From contig NC_081409.1 in NCBI RefSeq assembly GCF_030272615.1, positions 241,574,332-241,638,331 of the forward strand: a DNA stretch of 64,000 nt, read 5' to 3'. Positions within the stretch are counted from its first letter, which is position 1; the number at the start of each line of letters is the position of its first letter. The translations under genes were made by a program, and so were the position numbers. Source of the stretch: Cryptomeria japonica (Eukaryota; Streptophyta; Pinopsida; Cupressales; Cupressaceae). The notes under the pieces are model-generated. The model was not told the DNA's origin and did no database searches. It saw only the letters and a list, made by a program, of their open reading frames with translations. Positions 1-11,689 of this stretch are shown piece by piece.

Positions 1-1170
1 GCGGATTACGAGGTGATACAAAAGAAGTAAGGCAGGTTAGATAGAGAATACTCCAGCATTCACGGATTAATTCAAAATTTAGATTGGACATGGAGCGACA
101 TTTCTAGCTAAGAGCTTGATTGATTTGAACCAAAGTATTCATGAAGCTTTTGATCACGAATTTATACTTGAGCATTTTCTGGATTAATTTTCAACAGGGA
201 CAAAGCTCGAAAAATTCTCCAAGTGTGAAAATGCAATTTCTGGTTAAATCTTAGGAGCAAATTCTAATTTTGACTGCTTTGCACAATGTTTTACAAGCAG
301 AAAAAGATGCGAATTTCGAAAATTTAAGCATTTTAATCAGATTTCGCACACACATCTATTTGAGTTATAAGCATTTTAGATGATCAAGAGAGACGAAGCG
401 TACTTACCTGATGAGAGTGGATGGCGAGAAATTGCCCAATTTGCTGCGCAAAGACGAATGGACAGCTCTGCAAAGTTTGGAATTTCAACGGTTATCCTTT
501 AATTCAAATTTTCGCGTATGCTGTTTGAAAGGAATTTATCATTTTAGACTAAGCGATTTTTAGCTTGGGCAATTGGTAATCTGAACTTGAGTGACTGGAA
601 TGGTTTGTGCAGTGTTTTACCTTGAATGTGAATCACGCGAAATTGGCTCTGTCTCTCTTTAACCCTTACACGATCCCTTTCTTACGCAAACTTCGGCAGT
701 ATGGAGGGGTTTTACAAATTCGAATTGCATTTTCCTTGATGAAATGCTTGAGCGCTCTCACACAAACTTTAGACCTAAGCGACTTTCGGGGGGGAATGGA
801 GGATTTTTATTAACTTCGAATTCCTTACTTGCCCTACACGTTGCAGTTTTGAAGTTTTATGGCAAATTTCGGAGCTATGGCACTGTTTTGCAAACTTAAA
901 CTGCATTTTCTAACCCTAAGGGCAAACTTCGGACCATTGGGCGCCCCTTTGCAAGCTATACAAACTTCGGATCCCAAGGCATCCTTCGCAATTTTCGCGT
1001 CTTTTGGCAAAACTTCGGAGTTTTCATGAACTTCGGACCATAATCGCATTTTGGAATTTCGTGACTTTTGCCCACTTAAATACACTTCGGACCATTCCTC
1101 GTTCTTTGGGATTGTTTGGGAGTTTTTTAAATGTTTATGTTAACTAAAGGATTTTCGAACCATCTGCCCA

Positions 1171-1405
1171 TTTTCGCAAATTTCAGAGTGTTTAACGTTT
1201 TGGCGAACTGGAGGCATTTTCGGACCACGCAGCGCCTTTTGCAACTCGAAAAAACCTCGGACCTCAAGCCCATTTTTCGCAAATTTCGGAGTGTTTAACG
1301 TTTTGGCGAACTGGAGGCATTTTCGGACCACGTAGCGCCTTTTGCAACTCGAAAAAACCTCGGACCTCAAGCCCATTTTCGCAAATTTCGCAGTGTTTAA
1401 CGTTT
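1171..1405. repeat. Tandem repeat, about 103-bp unit, 2.3 copies
   Basis: Two full units start at 1171 and 1274 and a partial third at 1376. Each begins TTTTCGCAAATTTC, followed by GTGTTTAACG and then CGGACCACG. The copies differ at only a few bases, so this is a recent local duplication within the leader of unit E. Confidence 0.85.
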
Positions 1406-2175
1406 TTTGCAACTTTATCATATTTTCAAATTTTGGCCCCAAGGTCTAAAATTAGGTGACTTAAGTGAATTTCGGACCATTTGGGGTCTTTTGCAAACTG
1501 AAGGTAAATTTTGGACCTTTTGCCAATTTTTGGGATTTTTGAATTTTTTTTGAGAATTTTACCCCAGGGTCCGAAATTCGGCCCCATAAGGCAATTTTGG
1601 CAACTTTAAGCGAAATTTCGGACCTAGACCAGTTTTCGTAATTTTAACAAATTTTGAAATTTCTCTCAATTGGCCTGAAAGTCCAAAATTTTACTCCTAG
1701 AGCGATTTTGGCGATTTAAACTCTCTTCTTGAGAAGCGCAAGCTTGGGCACTTGGGCAAGTTTTGCCAACCTTGGCATTTTGGCCAAGAAATTCGCTCCT
1801 TCATCAGCAGGCGAAAATCATCCTTCATTCAAATCCCACAAACATCTTAAAGACAAACCTTATGCAATCTATCTCATCGCTCTTGTGCGAAAAACGACAA
1901 CTTTGGGTCCTCGTGCGACCTTCAGACGCACTGCTCTTTGCTTGGTGGGCTTCGCCAATCTTTATCACCTTATGCCTATCCAAGGCGATTTCACAATTTT
2001 GAACAAACTCTTGGCATTCGTGCCCGAGGGCTAGACTAGCCTAATGGATTCATCGGCTCTTTTCTTTGACATCTCCACTTCACAGACCAGTCGTGGACTC
2101 GCTCGAAAGGACGCGAGATGCTCTGCGCGAACTTTAACAGGGTGAAGATGAAAGGCTCAAAAACAGGAAGGGGGA

Positions 2176-2212
2176 CCTTGTCGGCAACAGGGAGCGTGTG
2201 GAACACACAACA
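2176..2212 (-). other. Paired terminal hairpins of unit E
   Basis: Hairpin 2 (2176-2192) pairs CCTTGT with AACAGG around a short loop. Hairpin 1 (2196-2208) pairs GTGTG with CACAC around GAA. The unit ends at 2212. The same two-hairpin arrangement, with 20-23 bases between hairpin 2 and the terminus, is present in units A, B, C and D. Confidence 0.7.
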
Positions 2213-3235
2213 AATGGTGACTCTGCTGGAGAAATGCTCCGAGTCATTTCGGGGACGCAAGTCCGGATCAAACCCAGGATCTCTGGTTAACCACCACGAT
2301 TGAGACGAGAAAAGGAGAAAAGTCTTTCAAAACGAGAGTGTTAAGGGTCAAATCGAATCACACACAAATCAGATTAACTAGTGTGTGCAAGTGGAGTTTA
2401 TTCCAGCTTAGAAAAAGTTGAGGCATCAATGTTTCACCGTGTCGAGATGCCCAGCGAGATGATACTTCAAAAGCAACTTGGATAGAGCCCTGCTGCCAGC
2501 AAGCGTTCATAGCCCCGACGGAGTTATCGCCTGTTAGCTCACAGAGACTGCTCTGTTTCCGGCAAGAAAGTTTTACTTTTTTGCTCTGTACCCGCAGAGA
2601 TGCCTGCATTCCCATTTGCCAATCTTATGCTTGGTGTCAAATTGATTTCAGAGCACTTTGCTCCTGATTCTTTTCTCTATTCTCTTTTCTCTTTTTCTTG
2701 GCATAGTAGACAGTGAAGCCTACGCGGGATTGAGTGTAATAGTGGTCGTTGAAGCATAGCCTCGAACCTTTCATTGATGTAGTGTCCCTTGGATTAACAA
2801 CTAATTGTATGCGATTTTAAAATGTGTTTGTGCAGTAATCACGATGTCGGGGATAGCTTTTGACAAAAACAAGATCTTGCAGAGAAAGGTCATCTAGATT
2901 AAACCGACTTCATCATCGGGTGCTCTATCAATCAAGAGTTCTCCTCGAGCTTGGATCCTAGAAGTAGAAGGTTACAGAAATCCGGCATCGCACCAAATCT
3001 GTACACGACATAGGCTTCCTTTCAAAATCGACAGGGATCCCGAAGCAAAACAGGAAAGCAGGAAACTAAACTAAAACAGGAAACGGAAACCTAAACTTTT
3101 ATATACAGCGGAAAGGCTTCGAGAAACCTAAGGTTGGAAATAATGCTTGAGGAATTGACCATTCACAGGCAAGGGGACGTCCTCACTTGTTAGGGTCCTG
3201 ATTCGGAATGCATTCTCTCCCAAAATTTCAGAAAT
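2213..3235. other. Non-coding flank between unit E and gypsy pol
   Basis: No gene is seen here. Bases 2214-2235 (ATGGTGACTCTGCTGG...) resemble the primer-binding region of some plant LTR elements, but no adjoining LTR end is visible. On the minus strand a purine-rich stretch near 3215-3230 followed by TGCATTCC may be the polypurine tract and LTR start of the gypsy element whose pol lies to the right. Neither boundary could be confirmed. Confidence 0.35.
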
Positions 3236-4300
3236 CTAGAAAGGACTGAGCCACAGATTATCAAACTTGTTGTGCTCTCCTTTCCGTTCATGAGCTTTGT
3301 CCCAACAAAGGACGAGGTGAGAAATGTGGAAGGCTTTTACTTTTGCCCGTCTGTCGAACCAACGCTTGACCACTTCTTGGTGTTTGCCAAAATTATCTAT
3401 GGCGTTGTCTCTCTTTTTTTCCAAATATAACAGTTGGGACAACCTGGCCTCCACGACATTGTCGATTCCTAGATATTCTCTCATGAATTGCAAAGTTGGT
3501 ATCCTTAATTGTATAGGAAAGACAGGGTCAAGGCCATATACCAAATGGTATGGTGAAGTTTTAATGGCGGCCTTACATCTGGTGCGTTCTGCCCAAAGGG
3601 CAAATCGGAGTTGGGTGTGCCAATCTTTCGGATTCTTGTCTAGAAGTTTTTTGATCACTTGCAGCAGGTTCTTGTTAGTGGGTTCTGCTAAACCGTTACC
3701 CTGGGGGTAGTAGTTAGATGAAAATTTTAAGGTAATCCCATAATCAAAGGCCTAATTTGAAAATTTTAATGATGCAAAAGTGGAACCATTATCATAGACT
3801 AAAGCATGAGGACAGCCAAAACGTGTAATAATGTGCTCTTCTAAAAATTTAATAACAGCATCAGCATTGCATTGCTTCAAAGACTGAGCTTCAAACCACC
3901 TCGTACAATAATTGGAAGCGGTTAGGATATACTTGTGTTGCGCAGAGGAGGGTGGGTTGATCGTACCTATGAAGTCAAGCGCCCATTGGCCAAACGGTTT
4001 TACCTCTATGACCGGTCGGAGTGGCATGGCTGGGGTTCGCTCCTTAGTTGCAGATACTTGGCAAATATGGCAGATCTTCACATGTTCATGGGTGTCCCGG
4101 AATAAGGTAGGCCAATAATAGCCTGCCCTGAGGATCTGGTGGGTTGTTGCTAAGCCTGACCCATGACCTGTTCCAAACTTAGTATGGAACTGCTCTATAA
4201 TTTGGCGTGCTTCATCTCTGTTCACGCATCTTAGGTAGATGCCCTCATGGTTTCTTCGATACAAGACAACACCTTGCAGCATGAAACGACTGCTCTTCAT
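3236..4300 (-). pseudogene. Ty3/gypsy integrase, broken
   Basis: Integrase joins retrotransposon cDNA to target DNA. The upstream part (4300 to 3752) shows the zinc-binding end with CHICQ, then LDFIGT carrying the first catalytic Asp and VYDNGSTF carrying the second. After a break at about 3659-3751, the part from 3658 to 3236 shows TSPYHLVYGLDPVFP, typical of the sequence after the catalytic Glu. The segment that should hold that Glu falls at the break and is not readable in one frame. It follows RT/RNase H in the usual gypsy order. It is a decayed copy. Confidence 0.85.
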
Positions 4301-4432
4301 CCTTAGTGCCCTCTTCTATACTGGGTTAAGGTGTGATGGACATTTTTGATTAAGAAGATAGAAGGTTATGTCATCATACCACTTGTCTGGCGAGGCTTGC
4401 TCAATTAGGTATTGCTGATTTACGATTCTTGA

Positions 4433-5727
4433 TCATTCGGATGTGAGAGTTTGCGTCAAAGCTTGACCTCGTACTAGCTTCATGGGCTGGATTTCAATGT
4501 CATACTCCTGGATGATGGTCACCCATTTGCCTCTCCTTTCACCTAGCTCATTCTGCATCAACAATGTCTTTACGGCAACGTCCGACACTATGGCATATAT
4601 CTTACTTCTCAGTATATAATGCCGGAATTTCCTGATAGCTTTGACTAGCGCATAAGCTTGCTTCTCAATATTCGGGTATCTTAATTCAGCTTCTTTCAAC
4701 GGAGTGCTCGTGAATGCTATCGGGTGTTCTCCCTCTTCTTCCTTTCGCCGAGTCAGAATTGCTACACAGGTGTGTTCAGAAGCGAAAGAATATATATAGA
4801 ATGGCCTTAGGTAGTCTGGGCTTACCAAAACTGGCGCCTGGACAATAGCTTGTTTGATCTCTTCAAATGCCTTCTTGGTCACTGGGGTCCATTCTATCTT
4901 AGCGTCTTTCTTTAGCATGTCATTGATCGGGCGAACTATTTCAGCAAATCCAGTTATGAATTTTCTAACAAAATTTATCTTCCCAAAATATGACTTAAGT
5001 TCTTTTTCGCTTGTGGGGAGATTGATTTGCAATATAGCTTTGATTCTATCAGGATCAATTGAGATCCCCTTTTCTGAAATAACATGACTGAGGAGTTTAC
5101 CTTCGGTCACGCCAAACATACATTTCTTGGGATTCAGAGATATCCCAAGTTGGCAACAACGCTGAAAAACTTTCCGCACATCATTCACACGATCCGCCCT
5201 TTGCTTGGAGAAAATAGTCAAGTCGTCCATATAGATAAAGATGCACCGGCCTACGAGGTCCTTAAAGGTGATGTCCATGGCGCGTTGAAATGTAGCTCCT
5301 GCGTTAATTAAACCAAAAGGCATCCTTCTATAAGCAAATATTCCCCACTTGGTGGTGAATGCGGTCTTCAATCGGTCCTCATACTCGACCATTACCTGAT
5401 TATACCCGGAATAACCGTCTAGGAAAGACATCATCTGGGATCCATTAACCATTTGTAGGACTTCATCAAGTGAGGGCAGCGAGTAGTTATCTTTTTCTGA
5501 TGCTCTATTTAAATTGCGGAAGTCGACACATAATCTGATTTCACCGCTCTTTTTCCTTATGGGAACTAGGTTAGCGACCCAGGTAGAATGTCATACAGGG
5601 AAGTTGATGCGAGAAGCCAGCAATATCTTTACTTCTTGGTAGATTAAAGGTTCGAGGAGGGCATTCACTGGCCGCTGCCTCTGTCTGAAAGCTTTTGAGT
5701 CTGGCTTAAGGGGTATGGTATGAGTTA
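4433..5727 (-). pseudogene. Ty3/gypsy reverse transcriptase and RNase H
   Basis: An uninterrupted 339-codon frame (5452 to 4433) covers the RT palm. It has FLDGYSGYNQ, MPFGLINAGATFQRAM and the catalytic YMDD box in IFIYMDDLTIFS, then the connection and RNase H with FTSTPLKEAE and YALVKAIRKFRHYI. The RT N-terminal part (about 5700-5453, with CVDFRNLNR and LPSLDEVLQ) is readable but interrupted. The usual first RNase H Asp is replaced in the segment FYIYSFASEHT, as is common in Athila/Tat-like elements. It continues from the segment at 5728-6222 and leads into integrase. Confidence 0.88.
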
Positions 5728-6222
5728 TCACTGAAGTGTCATAAGTTTTGAGATCTCATACCCCCAAGCAATGATATCTGGGAATTCTCTCATGTTCTTG
5801 AGGATTCCTTCCTTCTCCTGAGATGTACATACCTTGCCAATCAACACATTCTTTTGATTCTTTTGCGTGCCAACGTTGATCTTGTCGTAGGCACCTCCTT
5901 CAGAAGTACCTTCCTTGCGAGATTTGAGCTGGTCCCAGTCGAAAATCCTTTCCAACTGTACCATACCTCTAGGAATGGTATTTGTCTTGAGATTCAGGAC
6001 TCCTTCTATGTCGATCTCGGCTTCTTGAGGTTCTTCCTCATCAATATTCGGTGTCGCAAACACATTTGAACTTGTAATGAAGTCAATGATGTGCTTATCA
6101 TCATCGAACACTTGAAAATTAGTAACATTGTCCAGAACTGATGGGATTGATGTTAACTCCACTGTGAATTTTTTTAAACTTTGCATCGATAGAGGCTCGA
6201 GTGTACTTGTGGCCTGTGCCAA
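5728..6222 (-). pseudogene. Ty3/gypsy pol, segment before the RT core
   Basis: A 164-codon frame precedes the RT on the same strand. It is acidic in the middle and ends with FPDIIAWGYEISKLMT. This is the conserved stretch in gypsy pol just before RT, where a related FAWTYKDLKG is found in element G. No protease motif is visible here, so the region between protease and RT is what remains. The reading frame is lost at about 6223, near unrelated sequence that leads to a copia-type LTR on the other strand. Confidence 0.7.
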
Positions 6223-6471
6223 TGAATCAGCAACCTAGTTCTGTGATCTGAATATGGCCTTGACTCAGGATTAGTAATTCGTGTGTGACACTTATATGAT
6301 TCACGTGTGAGGGTTACATCAGTCATCTGGAATCAGCTATTTTTGGTCATTACCGCCTTGCAAATCCTTGGAGGGTCTCTGCAGCAGCAGAGTGTTCTTG
6401 TGTTTGTGATCAAAAGACCTGTAGTGTCTTCTGTCGGGTTTTAAGTTGATACAATGACCATTAAGGGAGGG

Positions 6472-6829
6472 TATTAGAATAATTAATTCTCTTAGTCAAT
6501 TACCATTTTAGTGGTTCAATTAATGGTCATTTAGTTAGTCATTTAGCTTTTTAGATTGTTTAGTCTTTTAACTGCAACTATTGCTTCTTTTATAAGGACG
6601 CACTATTTGCTTTTTAGATTTTAGCTTTTAGCTTTATTTAGCGGTTTAAGCGTTTTAGCTTCAAGTTGAAGTTTTAGATTAACAGTTTGTTCTTTTTAGA
6701 ACACCATCTTGTAATTCCTTTATATACGCTTGTATATTCGTTATTAATTAATTCAATATCATCCGATTATTTTATTCAATTATTTTTCAAAAGTTTAGTC
6801 CTAACTAAAAGTTAAAAACTTATACATCA
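6472..6829 (+). mobile_element. Copia-type LTR, terminal or solo, 358 bp
   Basis: A purine tract (TTAAGGGAGGG, 6461-6471) is followed by TATTAGAATAATTAATTC, a typical copia U3 start with TG mutated to TA. A TATA-like TTTTATAAGG lies near 6588-6598 and the LTR ends ATACATCA at 6829. The purine tract on its left means this is the 3' end of an element whose interior is lost. Sequence at 6230-6471 is non-coding to my reading. Ends were judged by motif only, with no target duplication confirmed. Confidence 0.6.
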
Positions 6830-7897
6830 GTAACAAAAAGAATGATCGATGGTCTATGGCTAGGTTAAGGGTCAGCGCCCTGGTTAACGCTGCTTTACTA
6901 ATCAAAACAAAAAGAACGATGACTTTGTAGTATTTAAAAAAAATACCTTCACCTTGGATTTCATTGACCTAAATTTTATCTGATTTTTGAATTTTCTTAA
7001 GGCCTTGCATGTGTTTGAGAAGAGATATTTTTTGCAGATTCAATAATTGGATTAAATCATGAGCTAGATAAAGGTAACAAAAATGAGGGAGAAGTTTGTG
7101 TAGCCATCATGGAGTTTTAAAATAGAAGTTTAGGTTAGAAATATATTTTTTAAAAAGGACTCGGTACTAGAAACAGAGCAAGGAGCTCGAAAAACCCTGC
7201 CTTTCTTCCTTGTCGCTTGAATGGTCCACACCACAGATCTTTTGTTCCACAAAAATGCTTTGCTACTTGAAATAGCTCACTGCCACTACTTGAATTTATT
7301 TGCTGATGGTTTCAGGGGTTAATGGCTCGGAAAATTAATTATTTTTTATGGTCTCATATGAAAGGCATCGTGTAAAAAAAAAGAACAGTTGTGACTTGGA
7401 GACAGCATGGACAGCATGAATACGATATCCTTCTGTATTCGGCACTGCCAAATTTGGTGTTTGTTTTTGGATATGGACAGATTCTGTATCCAGGCTGTAC
7501 CCAAGGATATTGTACCTGTACACATACTTGGTACATTAATGTATGTGCACAAACTGAGGGAGTTGCTGAAACCTGCAGACAGGTTGTCAATGTTAGTACT
7601 TCTTCTAGAGTGACTAGAACCCTGCGATCTCATGCACTATTTACCATTTGAATATAAGTAAAAATCACTAGAAGAAAAGTTTAGTGTCATATATTTTTGG
7701 AAGATGCCTAATCCCGAAGGCTATTTAAATACTTGTTTATAATTTATCTTGTATAAATATTATTTATTAATAGAATGAGATTAGAAACATTTGCCATAAG
7801 TCATTTCCATGTAAACTATGTTGCTCTGCTTGATGCTTGAAAGAACATTATCCTCTGTCAAAATGTGTTTCTTCAGAGTATTGTCTTTATAATTTAG
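6830..7897. other. AT-rich region without a clear gene
   Basis: I see no transposon ends here. A plus-strand open stretch at 7407-7613 runs PVHILGTLMYVHKLRELL near its end and could be an upstream exon of the candidate exons at 7898 and 8139, but I find no strong splice borders for it. It is otherwise unassigned. Confidence 0.3.
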
Positions 7898-7972
7898 TTG
7901 GACATATTGCCAGGTTCTTTGGAGAATCTATTTCAGAATCTCGATAAAGTGTCAGAACGCAATATTCAAGAG
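7898..7972 (+). other. Possible internal coding exon (75 nt), gene unknown
   Basis: A 75-base open segment is preceded by AATTTAG and followed by GTAAATTC, giving good acceptor and donor borders. It encodes 25 residues, LDILPGSLENLF then QNLDKVSERNIQE, with no stop in that frame. It joins in phase 0 to the next candidate exon at 8139. I do not recognise the protein. It could be part of a host gene with long introns, or a pseudogene, or chance. Confidence 0.35.
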
Positions 7973-8138
7973 GTAAATTCTTGACTTGAAATCCATGTGA
8001 AGTAAAGTCCAAAATTAGTTTGAGTTTGGGCATGACATTTTTATTCTTTTAATTTGAAGTTTTGAACCACACAGAAAGGGAGTATAGGTCCGACTGTCTT
8101 GTGACTGCTAACAGCATTCCATACTTCTGATTTGACAG

Positions 8139-8183
8139 GCCTTGTTATCTGATAATGGTCAAGCATTTCTTAGCAAGGACTTG
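8139..8183 (+). other. Possible internal coding exon (45 nt), gene unknown
   Basis: A 45-base segment lies between TTTGACAG and GTAACATT. It encodes ALLSDNGQAFLSKDL. Its phase matches the candidate exon at 7898-7972, giving ...ERNIQE followed by ALLSDNG.... The gene is not recognised. A third possible acceptor (TTATTATTTTCAG) lies near 8260. Confidence 0.33.
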
Positions 8184-8598
8184 GTAACATTGGACAAATC
8201 TTCTCTTTATTTGATACTAATACTTTCTTCTTGTACAACTGTCATTTATTATTTTCAGGATTATGATTTTTGTTCTGGGATGTGTGCAAAACTTACAGAT
8301 TGTCATATATTCATCTTAAGCAATCCACCCTTGTTTTTAAAGGGGTAAACTTTGTAGTATGAAAAATAGAACCAAAATATATATGTACAATTTAAACCCA
8401 CCAGTTGTTCACAATGGACAAAAATAGAATAAAGAACAACTCAGAAAGTAGAATTGAACATGGCATTTTGTCACCATCAAGCAAGTGTAATGTGAATTTC
8501 TCCAAATTTCTCCGATATTTACAGCAATAAAACTCAAGGAGAATACCAAAGAGAGCTCTTGAAAGCTATTGGAAATCCAATTACATGGTGGTTGAAAT
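8184..8598. other. No gene seen
   Basis: AT-rich sequence between the candidate exons and the hAT-like element. It shows no repeats or coding potential that I can support. Confidence 0.3.
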
Positions 8599-9672
8599 CA
8601 TAGTTTTAAAACTTGTGGGACTCGCCACGGACTCACCAAGACTCGCGAGTCGATTGGCGGGCCGAGTTGACTTGCCAAGGACTCGCGAGTTTTTTGAGTG
8701 GACTCGCACGAGTCTTTCACTCGGACTCGCGAGTCTTTCACTTGGACTCGTGCCATTCACTGAACACGCCCAACCACGCTTTTAAGTTTGTTTTTTTTTA
8801 CTTTTTTCACTTATTTGGCATTGTTGCTTGCTGAAAACAGGTTTGTAGGGCTTGGAGGAGGAGAGGAAACAAGATTAAAACAACCTCATTCTCTTATTTT
8901 TTAAGTTATATTTCATGTATATATTGGCAGGATGTTTGAGAGTGGTTTCAGATCTCTAGGAGTTATTATGCAAATTCTAGGTTTTAGAAGATCTTTTAAA
9001 TTTTCAGACAGTCAAATTTCAGTAATCAGTAGGCTCCTATAAGCATTCTCTCGCTTTCTCAATCTCACTCACTTTATCTGCCCCGAATTTTAGACCTATC
9101 TATCTCCCTATCACTCTTCTTCTATCCCCTCTCTCTATCACTCTCTATCTTACTCTGTCCTCTCTCCCCCAAGATCTAGACCTATCTTTCTACCCCTCTC
9201 TCTCACCCTCAGACCCCAATAAGTGGTGCTACCCTCAACCTAATTTTGGCGAGTTCGAGAACCCACATTGGACTCCTAGAACTAGACCCTCTAGTTCTAT
9301 CTCTCCCTTGGTTTTCACCAGAGCTGGAAAGAGGAAGATGTAGTCTTCTCTTTAGTTTGTTCATTGTTGTTTTTTACATTTGGACATATCATTATATGTA
9401 ATTTTGTAAACATTTATAAACTTATGCTGCTATTATACATTTTAAAGTTTGAAACTAGGAGTATGAGTGATGAAATTTCAAATATTGAGTGTTTGTAGAT
9501 CATATGACATGTGTAATGTTTCAATTATGGCTCTTATGTTCTCTAAATGCATTAATTTCTTTATGTTTTTTTTTTTTTTTGTCAAGTCTTTCGCGAGTCT
9601 TTCACGAGTCTGAGTCCGAATCCAATTTTTTGGTTTGCCGAGTCCGTGGCGAGTCCGAGTTTTAAAACTTTG
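8599..9672 (+). mobile_element. hAT-like non-autonomous DNA transposon, copy 1
   Basis: The ends are inverted. The left begins CATAGTTTTAAAACTTG followed by GGACTCGCCACGGACTC. The right end, read inward on the other strand, is TCAAAGTTTTAAAACTCG followed by the same GGACTCGCCACGGACTC. Flanks are GTTGAAAT (8591-8598) and ATTGAAAT (9673-9680), an 8-bp duplication with one mismatch, which is the hAT class. Near both ends many GACTCGCGAGT-like motifs occur, probably subterminal binding sites. The middle (about 9050-9300) is pyrimidine-rich. No transposase is seen. The same sequence recurs at 62119-63203 and, in part, at 13145-13499. Confidence 0.75.
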
Positions 9673-10880
9673 ATTGAAATATGATAATATAAGCATCTAA
9701 CAACCTTGTCATGTTGGTCAACCCTCCAATAGCCAATGTATTGACATATGCCTATCAGTCATTCTTAAACGTGAATTTCAAAACACAACACATCCATCCA
9801 CTTTTTTCCCATATCTTTATCTCATTCCTTCCTCTAAAGCTGGTGGGCACTTTTATAGGCACAAATGAACTCCTAAGTTGATGTGTCTGTGCAAAATCAT
9901 GAACTAACCAAATGCGGACTGGCTTATTATTTCTAGTAAAATTTCAATATATTGTTTTCTAGTTTTTTTAATCGGTAAATTGCAACTTCAAGGGCTGCTT
10001 CCATTTATATAAATCAAAGAAAGTATTATATAGTGTGAAAACAAAGGCTACTCAATGCTACCAGAGCCAACAAAAACCAGGTTATAAACAAAATCCTAGC
10101 ATTTAGATTCTATCATCCTAAATATAGAAAGTAGCTTATAATGTCTACTAGGCTATGGCAAAAAGAAATGAGCAGAAACTATGACATAACAAAAAAATGA
10201 GCGAAAGCCCTTTATTAGTCCTTCGAGTTGGTGCAAGAAAATTCCATCAACCACTCCATGTAGTCCATCTCCACCAAACCCAACACCTTCTTTAGGAAAT
10301 TGACACCCTTGATAACATTCTGACACCTCTAGCTTGGAGTGACTGGAAGTCAACAGGAAAGTTAACAGCAATGCCAAACTAAGTAACTTTCAACACTTCA
10401 TTTAAACCACCCAGAAACTGTATTTTGATTGGAATTGTTGCCATATTCTTCACAGCCTTTGAGCTCCCCTAGATCTAAGAGAACAACCACAAACATAGAA
10501 GCAATATCTGAACTCACCCTATAACTTTTCTCTGATATGAGAATTTAGTCACCCAGAACCCATTTAATCATGAACAGAATCAGTCCACTTCAAGTCTTGA
10601 AAACACATTGTAGTCTCTTTTTCAACACCATGCCAAGAAATGCCATTTTCTTTTGAGAGCTTACCAGTTTAATGGGGATTTTCATGATGCAAGTATAGAG
10701 AAATGAAAGAGTGAAAATGTATGTTTTTGATGCATGATCAAACACCAAGAAATAAGTGAGGCTCAAATTAATTCATACAAGCTATGGAGGTGAGGAGTAA
10801 GTATCATGAAAATTTTATTATGATCCACAACTCTAACTATCACATTTGCCAGTTTCCAAACCACATGCTGGATTGATTAA
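9673..10880. other. No gene seen; possibly LINE 3' flank
   Basis: AT-rich sequence to the left of (3' to) the minus-strand LINE. No domain, array or inverted repeat was found. Part may be the LINE 3' untranslated region, but no poly-A end could be recognised. Confidence 0.3.
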
Positions 10881-11114
10881 TGATTATTTGTAACCCCCTT
10901 GCCATTGAATGACGATTGCTTCATGCTCCTCATCACAGCAAATGTGTCCCCAATTAGCTTTTTGTCCCTATCCACTACTGAGTTGCAAGCTTGTCAACCT
11001 TAGCATTGGCTTCCCTATATACATGATTCATGGTACAGTCTTTGAAGTTCACAAGAAAGGAGAGCAAAAAGAAGCGAGTTTAACTTCCAACCATGTGATT
11101 TCTTAGTTCTGATA

Positions 11115-11340
11115 GCATTGATGACTATGGATGAGTCTCCTTCTCTCACTGCAAACCTAGGAGAAAGACTTGAAACTCTGCTTCATTATTAATCCTTGAT
11201 TGTAGTCTTCTAAATGCCATGCAAACCACCTCTCCCGTACAATCTCAGATCACACTCCTAGCTGCAGGCATCCCTTGGTTTCCCTTAGAAGCCCCATCAA
11301 AATTTAATTTATACCACCCCTCCAAAGGCTGCAATCATTT
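11115..11340 (-). pseudogene. RNase H domain of the LINE
   Basis: Minus-strand translation gives WYKLNFDGASKGN, then GEVVCMAFRRLQS and INNEAEFQVFLLGL. This matches the plant LINE RNase H pattern with its first Asp in NFDGA and the Glu in NNEAE. One in-frame stop follows PAARSVI. Such a domain lies at the C-terminus of plant LINE ORF2 and degrades the RNA strand of the RNA:DNA hybrid. Confidence 0.82.
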
Positions 11341-11689
11341 AGCATCCAAATTTTCTTTTTTTGGGGAATTATCTCCCCTGGCCCCATTGACTGGGGGAGT
11401 CTTTAGCTCCTTTTATCTTCTTATCATCAAGTGTCCGAAACTGCGAATTCACTTTTATGTGAGGCCTTGGAACTGATTCTACTATTCACCTCCTCCACAA
11501 TAGCAATTTGTACCTTACTCCGAAACAAAGAAATTGGATCTCTTTATCTTGAATCATCTCCTCTCCTATTGCCCTCTTTGCACAACTCCCATAATAGAAT
11601 GGGCAAGCAAATAGTCCAAAGACCAAAGAAGATAGCACTCTTTGTCATAATGAGCCATGCTTTGGATTTAAAATGTTGTTAGGAAGAGC

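Larger units (their letters stand above)
1..2212 (-). mobile_element. Giant-LTR unit E, 5' (U3) part only, cut by window edge
   Basis: This is the start of a giant-LTR unit read on the minus strand. Its TG end is at 2212, just inside two hairpins. The inner edge at position 1 matches the sequence directly upstream of the ORF start in unit B (the CGGATTACRAGGTGA / GGTTAGATA block near 35508), so the ORF itself should begin just left of the window. The body is AT-rich leader with many decayed TTCGGACC motifs, the same hairpin type as in unit B. The 5 bases after the end (AATGG, 2213-2217) should be one target-site duplication; its partner lies outside the window. No coding sequence in this part is convincing. 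Confidence 0.7.

Noticed and set aside
607-813. Short plus-strand open frame in unit E
   Set aside because: It lies in an AT-rich leader, is not conserved in units A or B and has no recognisable motif.
2214-2235. Primer-binding site (ATGGTGACTCTGCTGG)
   Set aside because: It resembles some plant primer sites, but the LTR that should stand to its left is replaced by unit E and not visible, so it is not listed as a separate feature.
10153-10377. 74-codon minus-strand open frame
   Set aside because: No homologue recognised, no domain, AT-rich surroundings; consistent with chance in a LINE flank.
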